This document shows positions 5,714 to 11,901 of a DNA stretch of 13,886 bases, piece by piece. Numbering within the stretch: the stretch's first letter is position 1; every line of letters starts with the position of its first letter. Origin of the DNA: Clostridiales bacterium (GTDB lineage Bacteria > Bacillota > Clostridia > Christensenellales > UBA1242); contig DPGI01000001.1 in the NCBI GenBank assembly GCA_003522085.1, positions 79,212 through 93,097 of the forward strand, in the 5' to 3' direction. A program made the translations under genes and the position numbers. The notes under the pieces are model-generated. The model made no database searches. It was not told the DNA's origin and was given only the letters and a program-made list of their open reading frames with translations.

Positions 5714-6481
5714 TTGTATAGATTAGATAAATTTTTAGTTATGAAGGGATATTTTCCTTCGCGAGAAAAAGCGCAAACAGCCATTAAAGATGGCAATGTT
5801 TTTGTTGACGGGAAAGTGCGAGATTGTGCCTTTGCCTTGACGGGCAAAGAACAAATTGAAGTTAAAAATGTCAGCAAGTATGTCTCTCGCGGTGCGTATA
5901 AATTGTTGGGAGCAAAGAGCGAATTTAACCTTGACTTTAACGGCCGCGTTGTTTTAGATATTGGCGCTTCAACGGGTGGATTTACCCAAGTGGCGCTTGA
6001 GAGCGGTGCAAAAAAAGTCTATGCTGTTGACGTTGGGACAAATCAACTTTCTGACAAACTAAAAAATGACGACAGGGTTGTAGATTTAAGTCAGACCGAT
6101 TTTAGAATCGCTCCTAAATTTGAAGATGTTGATTTTATTGTCAGTGACCTGTCATTCATCTCTCTTAGATATGTCATTCCAAAAATCGTGGAGCAATACA
6201 AAGGCGTTGAAATGGTGCTTTTATTTAAGCCACAATTCGAGTGCGGCGTGGCAATAGCAAAGCGTGGCGGGGGAGTTGTTAGAGACAGCAAACTTCACAC
6301 TCATCTTTTAGAAGATTTTATTGACTATCTCACATTTTTCAATATTAAAGTGAGCGACATAACGCACTCGCCAATCACGGGCAAGACCGGCAACATTGAA
6401 TATTTGTTGCACTTAAATGGGAAAACAAACAAAAAAGTCAACGCTAAAAAAGTGGTGCAAACTGCATTTTCAAAACTATAA
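5714..6481 (+). CDS. tlyA: TlyA family rRNA 2'-O-methyltransferase (S4 + FtsJ-like)
   Basis: The N-terminal S4 RNA-binding domain (about 1-60) begins YRLDKFLVMKGYFPSREKA. It is followed by SRGAYKL and a Rossmann methyltransferase with the SAM motif VVLDIGASTGGFTQVAL (about residues 80-96). Then come VSDLSFISLRYVIP, FKPQFE and the terminal SPITGKTGNIEYLLHL, all TlyA hallmarks. Characterised TlyA proteins methylate 16S and/or 23S rRNA; the target here is inferred. I prefer TTG 5714 because TGAGG lies 6 nt upstream and the protein then starts MYRLDKFL as family members do (255 aa). The in-frame ATG at 5702 (259 aa) has no Shine-Dalgarno and supplies that TGAGG itself. No clear promoter was found after the fakA terminator. 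The next gene is 38 nt downstream. Confidence 0.93.
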   Translation: MYRLDKFLVMKGYFPSREKAQTAIKDGNVFVDGKVRDCAFALTGKEQIEVKNVSKYVSRGAYKLLGAKSEFNLDFNGRVVLDIGASTGGFTQVALESGAKKVYAVDVGTNQLSDKLKNDDRVVDLSQTDFRIAPKFEDVDFIVSDLSFISLRYVIPKIVEQYKGVEMVLLFKPQFECGVAIAKRGGGVVRDSKLHTHLLEDFIDYLTFFNIKVSDITHSPITGKTGNIEYLLHLNGKTNKKVNAKKVVQTAFSKL

Positions 6482-6519
6482 ATGTAACAAAAATTTAAAA
6501 ATAATAATATAAAATTTGC

Positions 6520-7518
6520 ATGAATAGAAAACTTATTTCACAGGGTGCTCTAAAATATAATGCAAATTTTTTTAAGCACTTTTCTCCAAAAATTTGTGCA
6601 GTTGTAAAGGCGGACGCTTATGGTCATGGCGCGCAAGACGTTGCCAAAATTTTATGTGACGAAGTGGATTATTTTGCCGTGTCATCACAGCAGGAGGCAG
6701 AAGAGATTTTATCGGTCGCACCTCAGTCAAAAATTATCATATTGTCAAAGGAGACCGACTATAATCTGTTAGATAAATTTTATCTAACGGCGACAAATAT
6801 TTCAGACATAAAAAGGGCGATTGAAAGTGGAAAAACGCAGCGCTGTTTTATCAAACTTTCTGCCGGAATGAACAGATATGGAATTGACTGCCAAAACGAT
6901 AATCTATTAAAAAAAGTGAAAAATTTAATAAAAAACTATGATTTTGCAGGCTTTTCCATGCATTTTTCATCAATTTCCAATAAAAAACAGTCTTTAAAAG
7001 AATATAATATTTTTATTTCAGCGCGGGCAAAATTAGAAAAATCTTTCCCAATTTGTCTTGGTGGTGGCGGCGCAAAAAACTTTCCGTGCGACATATTGCG
7101 AGTCGGCATCGGACTGTATGGTTATGGCGATGATATGCTTAAAAAGGTTATGACGCTTGAAGGAAAAGTTTTGCAAATTCGGACGCTTGAAAAGGGCGAG
7201 CGAGCGGGTTATGGCGGGTCGTTTAAAGCATCAAAGCCTACAACGCTTGCAATCGTTAGCGTGGGTTATGCTGACGGATTTGAGCGTGTAGGGTCAAAAA
7301 ATCTTGAAGTTAAAATTGACGGCAAAAAATTTAAGATAGTTGGTCGCACGTGCATGGATGCATGTTTTGTTGATGTCACTGGCGGAGATGTTAAAGTGGG
7401 GCAGAGCGTGACGGTTATGGACGATGCTAACGGGCTTTCAAAAAAATATAAAAAATCAACTTATGAAATTTTGACTTCTTTCACCAAATTTAGAGGAGAG
7501 AGAAAAATCACACCTTAA
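6520..7518 (+). CDS. alr: Alanine racemase (short form)
   Basis: Alr converts L- to D-alanine for peptidoglycan using PLP. The PLP lysine motif AVVKADAYGHG gives Lys30. AGMNRYGID (Arg119) and the RVGIGLYGYG segment are present. The second catalytic base lies in ERAGYGGSF (Tyr231), and GRTCMDACFVDVT is the Met-Asp loop that enters the partner active site. The protein is 332 aa, shorter than usual members (about 360-390). The N-terminal strand before the barrel and the C-terminus (FRGERKITP) look compact, but catalytic residues are intact, so it is probably active. A role in spore germination control, as for sporulation Alr paralogs, cannot be judged. There is no Shine-Dalgarno before the ATG; a TATAAA 6 nt upstream could give a leaderless mRNA. 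The coat-like gene's -35 box lies inside its 3' end. Confidence 0.92.
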   Translation: MNRKLISQGALKYNANFFKHFSPKICAVVKADAYGHGAQDVAKILCDEVDYFAVSSQQEAEEILSVAPQSKIIILSKETDYNLLDKFYLTATNISDIKRAIESGKTQRCFIKLSAGMNRYGIDCQNDNLLKKVKNLIKNYDFAGFSMHFSSISNKKQSLKEYNIFISARAKLEKSFPICLGGGGAKNFPCDILRVGIGLYGYGDDMLKKVMTLEGKVLQIRTLEKGERAGYGGSFKASKPTTLAIVSVGYADGFERVGSKNLEVKIDGKKFKIVGRTCMDACFVDVTGGDVKVGQSVTVMDDANGLSKKYKKSTYEILTSFTKFRGERKITP

Positions 7519-7537
7519 CTTTCACTCGCATATACTA
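7509..7537 (+). promoter_or_regulatory. Sigma-K-type promoter for the coat-like gene
   Basis: CACA (7509-7512), a 16-nt spacer and CATATACTA (7529-7537) match the sigma-K consensus (mACm, 16-17 nt, CATAnnnTA) at every defined position. The -35 lies in the last codons of alr. The predicted start near 7544 leaves about 25 nt of leader carrying AGGAGGT (7556-7562). Confidence 0.7.
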
Positions 7538-7568
7538 GAAGTGTGTAGACAAAATAGGAGGTAGGAAA

Positions 7569-8237
7569 ATGTCTTTTTACATCAACAATACAAATCCTTC
7601 AAGACCTGGTCCTGTCACTGGCAGCCCACTCAATGGGATTTGTGAAAAAATCTTGATTGAGACAACTAAAGTTTTTGATGCTTGCGTATCGCAGAGCACC
7701 GAAACGGGAATTGTTCTTCCTGTTACTGACTTTAATCCTGCCGATCCTGCATTGCCTCTTACATTTGTGTCGGCGGTCAACGCTCCTTCTGAGCCTGTTA
7801 CCATTACAGACCTTGTTGTGGATAGACTTGAAACCTGCCCAAATTATGCAAATGTTAGCGCAACTTTGACAATCCCAGTGATTGTTACTTACAGAGATGC
7901 GAATGGCGTGCTTGGAACGGGAAGAAGCAGTATCACAGTGAACAAAAATGTTATTCTCTTTGTGCCTCAACCTTCTGCATCGCCTATCAACATTACAGCA
8001 AGCGCAGTCTTTTCAAGTGAAATTGGCTCATACACGGCCGAAAACACATTCACCGTTACGGGCTGCTTGCAGGTAATTATGAGGGTTACTGCAGTTGTTG
8101 ACGTGCTTGTTCCTTCATATGGCTATCCAGTTATTCCTCCATGCCACTCGGCTCCAGCCGCTAGCGCATGCCCAGGACTGTTTGATATGCCACTTTATCC
8201 AACGGCATCTGGCCCAGTTGTTCCGCCAAGATTTTAA
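7569..8237 (+). CDS. Putative spore-surface (coat or exosporium) protein of unrecognised family
   Basis: This 222-aa protein belongs to no family I can name, although it resembles conserved clostridial hypothetical proteins. An Asn/Pro/Gly-rich head (1-22) leads to GICEKILIETTKVFDACVSQ. Two beta-rich, Thr/Val/Ser-rich blocks follow (about 45-110 and 110-190) containing LPLTFVSAVN, LVVDRLETCPNYANV, VILFVPQPSASP and MRVTAVVDVLVPSYGYPVIPP. The tail is Pro/Ala-rich with two cysteines. It has no signal peptide or membrane segment, so it would be made in the cytoplasm, fitting a mother-cell structural protein rather than a secreted one. Six cysteines could allow cross-linking. Start is clear: AGGAGGT 6 nt before the ATG. 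It is monocistronic, with a sigma-K-like promoter upstream and a strong terminator downstream. The coat role is inferred from promoter and composition. Confidence 0.7.
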   Translation: MSFYINNTNPSRPGPVTGSPLNGICEKILIETTKVFDACVSQSTETGIVLPVTDFNPADPALPLTFVSAVNAPSEPVTITDLVVDRLETCPNYANVSATLTIPVIVTYRDANGVLGTGRSSITVNKNVILFVPQPSASPINITASAVFSSEIGSYTAENTFTVTGCLQVIMRVTAVVDVLVPSYGYPVIPPCHSAPAASACPGLFDMPLYPTASGPVVPPRF

Positions 8238-8246
8238 TCAAAAGAG

Positions 8247-8273
8247 CTCGGGAAAACCTTCCCGAGTTTTTTT
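8247..8273 (+). terminator. Terminator after the coat-like gene
   Basis: CTCGGGAA (8247-8254) pairs with TTCCCGAG (8259-8266) over a 4-nt loop, followed by seven T. It starts 10 nt after the stop codon. Confidence 0.92.
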
Positions 8274-8284
8274 ATGCTTTTATT

Positions 8285-8313
8285 TTGACAAAAAGATAAT
8301 ATTTTGATATACT
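8285..8313 (+). promoter_or_regulatory. Strong sigma-A promoter for prfB-tsaD-U32
   Basis: TTGACA (8285-8290), a 17-nt spacer and TATACT (8308-8313): consensus -35 and 5 of 6 in the -10. The leader to the prfB ATG is about 25 nt. Confidence 0.87.
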
Positions 8314-8344
8314 TTTGGCGATTAAAAAAGAGAGAGAAATAATA

Positions 8345-9440
8345 ATGGTTATTGATAATGAAAAAATTAAATATAAAGACCTTTGCGAAAACTTTAATTT
8401 TTTAAAGGAGTGTCTTTGACGAACCTAAATTAAAAAGCGAAGTAGAAGCGCTTAAGCAGCAACAACTTTCGCCTGATTTTTATTTAGATTCGGCCAAGGT
8501 AAGCGAAGTTGGAAAAAAACTGAGAAGCAAGCAAAAATTGCTTGACGAAATAAGTGACCTTGATGGGCAGAGCAGCGATATCGCGGCGCTTATTGAACTT
8601 TGCGAAAGCGAAGACGACAAAGAACTTTTCACCGAACTTCAAAACGAACTTTCCTCGTTTGACAAAAAACAACAAGATTTAAAAATCATTACACTTTTGT
8701 CTGGTAAATACGACGCATGCAACGCGATTATGAACATACATGCCGGCGCGGGTGGAACAGAGGCTCAAGACTGGGCGGACATGCTGTTTAGAATGTATAA
8801 AATGTATGCCGAAAAAAATGGCTACAAGTTGACAGTTATCGACGTTTTAGAAGGCGATGAAGCCGGCATAAAAAACATTAACTTTATCATTGAAGGCGAA
8901 AATGCCTATGGATATTTGAAGGCTGAAAAAGGGATTCATAGACTTGTTAGAATTTCGCCTTTTGATGCCAATTCGCGCAGACATACAAGTTTTGCAAGCG
9001 TTGAAGTTATGCCAGAACTTGAAGAAGCGGGCGAAATTGAAATTAAGCCTGACGAACTTAAAATTGATACTTTCCGTTCAAGCGGAGCAGGTGGACAGCA
9101 CATCAACAAAACCGAATCTGCGATAAGAATCACGCATATTCCAACGGGAATCGTAGTTTCTTGCCAAACTCAACGCTCGCAGATTCAAAACAAAGAAGTT
9201 GCCATGAAAATGCTTATTTCAAAACTTGCTGAAAAGCAAGAACGCGAAGAAATGGAGCACCTAGCACAAATAAAAGGAGAAATTAAAAAGATTGAATGGG
9301 GCAGCCAAATCCGTAGTTATGTTTTCTGTCCTTACACGCTTGTTAAAGACCACCGCACGGGCTGCGAAACCAGCGACATTCAAGCGGTTATGAACGGCGA
9401 CATTCAAGAATTTTTAAACAGTTATTTGCAAAAGATATAG
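8345..9440 (+). CDS. prfB: Peptide chain release factor 2, with +1 programmed frameshift
   Basis: RF2 reads UGA and UAA and triggers peptidyl-tRNA hydrolysis. Frame 0 runs from ATG 8345 for 24 codons (MVIDNEKIKYKD to FNFLKECL) and stops at TGA 8417-8419. Slipping +1 on CTT continues at GAC 8418-8420 (DEPKLKSEVEAL) to TAG 9438-9440, giving 364 aa, against 365 in E. coli. The coding parts are 8345-8416 and 8418-9440. The site is canonical: AAGGAG, three bases, CTT TGA C. The tripeptide determinant SPF is at residues 204-206 and GGQ (SSGAGGQHIN) at 249-251, both near the E. coli positions. GAGS-type AGAGGTEAQDW precedes them. Low RF2 raises frameshifting, so synthesis is self-regulated. The start has only a weak upstream GAGAG. 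It is not a pseudogene. First gene of an operon with tsaD and the U32 gene. Confidence 0.97.
8405..8420 (+). promoter_or_regulatory. prfB programmed +1 frameshift site
   Basis: AAGGAG (8405-8410) acts as an internal Shine-Dalgarno, three bases (TGT) follow, then the slippery CTT, the in-frame TGA (8417-8419) and a 3' C, a poor UGA context. Spacing equals the E. coli site (AGGGGG-TAT-CTT-TGA-C). Confidence 0.95.
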
Positions 9441-9448
9441 AAGGGAAC

Positions 9449-10504
9449 ATGAAAAAGAAATATATGCAAGCCGAATTTGCGGCATTAAAAACTAAAGAAG
9501 ATTTGACAATTCTTGCCATTGAAAGTTCGTGTGACGAAACTGCAATCAGCGTAGTAAAAAATGGCAGGGAAGTTTTGTCAAACATTGTTTCATCTCAAAT
9601 CGAAATTCATCGCAGATTTGGCGGTGTTGTGCCAGAAATCGCATCACGAAACCATCTTATGGCAATCTCAAATCTTTACACCGAAGCGCTTAAAGAAGCC
9701 AACATCACGCCCGATCAAATCGACGCCATAGCTGTTACTTACGGCGCAGGACTTATGGGCGCGCTGCTTGTTGGAGTTAACTTTGCCAAAGGGCTTAGTT
9801 ATGCGTTAAACAAACCATTAATTGCAGTCAACCACGTTCACGGACACATCGCATCAAACTATATTTCGCACCCTGACTTAAAGCCACCTTTTGTTTGCCT
9901 TATGGTCAGTGGCGGACATACGGCGCTGCTCAAAATTTCTGACTACAACAAATTTAAACTTTTAGGCTCGACTGTCGACGACGCGGCAGGCGAAGCATTC
10001 GACAAAGTTGCGCGCGTGCTTGGGCTTGTTTACCCAGGCGGCCCTGAAATCGACAAACTTGCCAAAAAAGGAAAGAACAACATCAAATTCACCGTGTCAA
10101 ACTCACTGCACTCGACACTCAATTTTTCGTTTAGCGGAATCAAAACTTCGGTTATCAACTACGTTCACAAATTCGAACAAAAAGGCGAAGAATTTAGCAA
10201 GGCAGACGTTGCTCGCAGTTTTGAAGAAAGCGTAACTGACGAACTTGTAAGCAAAGCAATCAGAGCAATGCAACAAACCGGCTACGACAAAGTTGTTATC
10301 GCCGGCGGAGTTGGAGCCAACTCAATGTTGCAGGAAAAAATGGAAAAACGTTGCAAAATCAACGGATTTAAAGCATATTATCCAATTTTAAAATATTGCA
10401 CAGACAATGCCGCTATGATTGGCTCGGCTGCATATTATTACATCAGAAAAGGCATCGGACTTGCCGGACTTGACCTGACAGCAAGGCCAAGCATCGACTT
10501 ATAA
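9449..10504 (+). CDS. tsaD: tRNA N6-threonylcarbamoyladenosine transferase TsaD
   Basis: TsaD transfers the threonylcarbamoyl group to A37 of tRNAs reading ANN codons, working with TsaB, TsaE and TsaC. The ASKHA fold starts at ILAIESSCDETAISVV (residues 21-36), later than in most members; the 18-residue lead (MKKKYMQAEFAALKTKED) is an extension or a mis-start. Metal-binding His129 and His133 are in NHVHGH, followed by LMVSGGHTALL, STVDDAAGEAFDKVARVLGL, FSFSGIKTSV, IAGGVGANSMLQ and CTDNAAMIG with its conserved Asp. All catalytic landmarks are intact over 351 aa. AAGGGA sits only 2 nt before the ATG, which is tight, and the gene begins 8 nt after the prfB stop, so translation is probably coupled. 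tsaB and tsaE are not in the window. Confidence 0.96.
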   Translation: MKKKYMQAEFAALKTKEDLTILAIESSCDETAISVVKNGREVLSNIVSSQIEIHRRFGGVVPEIASRNHLMAISNLYTEALKEANITPDQIDAIAVTYGAGLMGALLVGVNFAKGLSYALNKPLIAVNHVHGHIASNYISHPDLKPPFVCLMVSGGHTALLKISDYNKFKLLGSTVDDAAGEAFDKVARVLGLVYPGGPEIDKLAKKGKNNIKFTVSNSLHSTLNFSFSGIKTSVINYVHKFEQKGEEFSKADVARSFEESVTDELVSKAIRAMQQTGYDKVVIAGGVGANSMLQEKMEKRCKINGFKAYYPILKYCTDNAAMIGSAAYYYIRKGIGLAGLDLTARPSIDL

Positions 10505-10516
10505 AAAGGAGCAATA

Positions 10517-11707
10517 ATGGAACTTTTATCACCTGCAGGAAATTATGACAAGTTTTTGACAGCGCTTGATTTTGGTGCTGATGCTGTTTATTTTGCAGGG
10601 CAGGCTTTTGGGCTGCGCGCGTTTGCGGGCAACTTTTCTATCGACCAAATAAAAGCGGCGTGCCAAGAAGCGCACAAACGCGGCAAAAAAGTGTATGTGA
10701 CAGTCAATATTATCGCAAAAGATGAAGATTTTAACGGGCTTAAAGAATATTTGCAAAGTTTAAGCGACGCAAATGTGGACGCGGTAATCGTTGCCGACAT
10801 CGGCATCATTCGCTTTATCCGCAAAAACTTTCCAAACATGGAAATTCACGTCAGCACACAAGCAAACATAACAAACACAGAATCCGCGCTCTTTTTTGCT
10901 GATATGGGCGTAAAACGTGTAGTTCTTGCACGTGAATTAAGCTTAGCGCAAGTTAAAAAAATCGCAACAGTGCTGAAAGAAAGGGGAGTCGAAGTCGAAT
11001 GCTTTGTGCACGGCGCAATGTGCATCTCATATTCGGGCAGATGTCTGCTTTCAAACTATCTTGCTTGTCGAGATGCCAACCATGGTGAGTGCGTTCAGGC
11101 TTGCAGATGGAGATATTTTGTGCGCGAAGAAAAACGCGACAGCGAATTAGAAGTTGAAGAAGACAATCGCGGAACTTACATATTCAATTCAAAAGATATG
11201 TGCATGATTCAACATTTGAAAGAATTGCAAGATGCGGGCGTCGCTTCGCTTAAAATTGAAGGCCGAATGAAATCGGAATACTATGTCGCTTGCGTAACAA
11301 ATGCTTATCGCAAAGCTATTGATATGCTTCCTAAAAAAGCGGGAGATGAATTTGTCACCGAACTTGAAAAAACTTCGCACCGCCTTTTCTCAACAGGTTT
11401 TTATTTTAAAGAAGCCGAAGAAAATTTGGATTCATCATCGCCAGTGCAAACCCATGAGTTTGTCGGAGTGGTGAAGGATTGCCAAAACGGAGTCGCTACA
11501 ATCGAGCAACGCAATTTCTTAAAAGAAGACGACGAAGTTGAAGTGCTCAGTCCAGACGATAAAGTTTTCAACAAAACTTTTAAAATAACAAATATGAAAA
11601 ACAAAGACGGCGAGAGCATAGAGAAAGCAAACATGGCACAAATGCTGTTTACTTGCGAATGTGATTTGTCGCTAAATAAAGGCGATTATTTAAGAAAAAA
11701 GATTTAA
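10517..11707 (+). CDS. U32 family peptidase-like protein, probable tRNA hydroxylation protein TrhP-type
   Basis: The N-terminal TIM-barrel-like part starts MELLSPAGNYDKFLTALDFGADAVYFAG. The U32 signature is complete at about residues 165-184 (ECFVHGAMCISYSGRCLLS), and nearby cysteines (C-x6-C, then ACRDANHGECVQACRW) can hold an Fe-S cluster. KIEGRMKSEYYVACVTNAYR and a C-terminal beta domain (about 310-396, HEFVGVVKDCQNGVATIEQ) complete it. At 396 aa it is like B. subtilis YrrO/TrhP2 and E. coli YegQ/TrhP, which use prephenate to make 5-hydroxyuridine at tRNA position 34; other U32 members modify rRNA or were described as collagenases, so the substrate is not settled. AAAGGAG lies 6 nt before the ATG and 12 nt separate it from tsaD. 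It is the last gene of the operon. Confidence 0.9.
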   Translation: MELLSPAGNYDKFLTALDFGADAVYFAGQAFGLRAFAGNFSIDQIKAACQEAHKRGKKVYVTVNIIAKDEDFNGLKEYLQSLSDANVDAVIVADIGIIRFIRKNFPNMEIHVSTQANITNTESALFFADMGVKRVVLARELSLAQVKKIATVLKERGVEVECFVHGAMCISYSGRCLLSNYLACRDANHGECVQACRWRYFVREEKRDSELEVEEDNRGTYIFNSKDMCMIQHLKELQDAGVASLKIEGRMKSEYYVACVTNAYRKAIDMLPKKAGDEFVTELEKTSHRLFSTGFYFKEAEENLDSSSPVQTHEFVGVVKDCQNGVATIEQRNFLKEDDEVEVLSPDDKVFNKTFKITNMKNKDGESIEKANMAQMLFTCECDLSLNKGDYLRKKI

Positions 11708-11719
11708 AAAATGAAAAAT

Positions 11720-11748
11720 AATGAGAGAACTAAACCGCTCTCATTTTT
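11720..11748 (+). terminator. Terminator of the prfB-tsaD-U32 operon
   Basis: AATGAGAG (11720-11727) pairs with CTCTCATT (11738-11745) over a 10-nt loop and ends in a short T-run to 11748. It starts 12 nt after the U32 stop. Confidence 0.78.
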
Positions 11749-11833
11749 CACTAGAATTAAATTGTAAAGAAATCCACAAAAAGCCTAAAAATAAATATTT
11801 TTAATATTTAATAATGCAAAATTGATTAAAAAT

Positions 11834-11863
11834 TGTCGAAAAACATTAGGTAATTTTGTCGAA
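11834..11863 (+). promoter_or_regulatory. Two perfect Spo0A boxes upstream of the repeat-protein gene
   Basis: TGTCGAA occurs at 11834-11840 and again at 11857-11863 on the same strand, 23 bp apart (about two helical turns). This is the exact core of the Spo0A box. The second copy lies in TTGTCG, which could serve as a -35, an arrangement known from Spo0A-activated promoters. A TAAAAT at 11870-11875 is a possible -10 but the spacing is not standard, so activation versus repression is open. Confidence 0.55.
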
Positions 11864-11901
11864 ATTGAGTAAAATAATTTACGAATACAAGGTGATTTGT
11901 A

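Noticed and set aside
5416..5877. Minus-strand ORF of 153 codons across the fakA-tlyA junction
   Set aside because: It runs through the fakA terminator and opposes two well-supported genes; its sequence is the low-complexity Phe/Leu/Cys type typical of antisense frames.
8345..8537. prfB as a broken pseudogene because of the early TGA
   Set aside because: The stop sits in the exact RF2 frameshift context and the +1 frame continues into a complete RF2.
9998..10004. TTCGACA, a reverse-strand Spo0A core
   Set aside because: It is a single copy inside the conserved EAFDKVA coding motif of tsaD.
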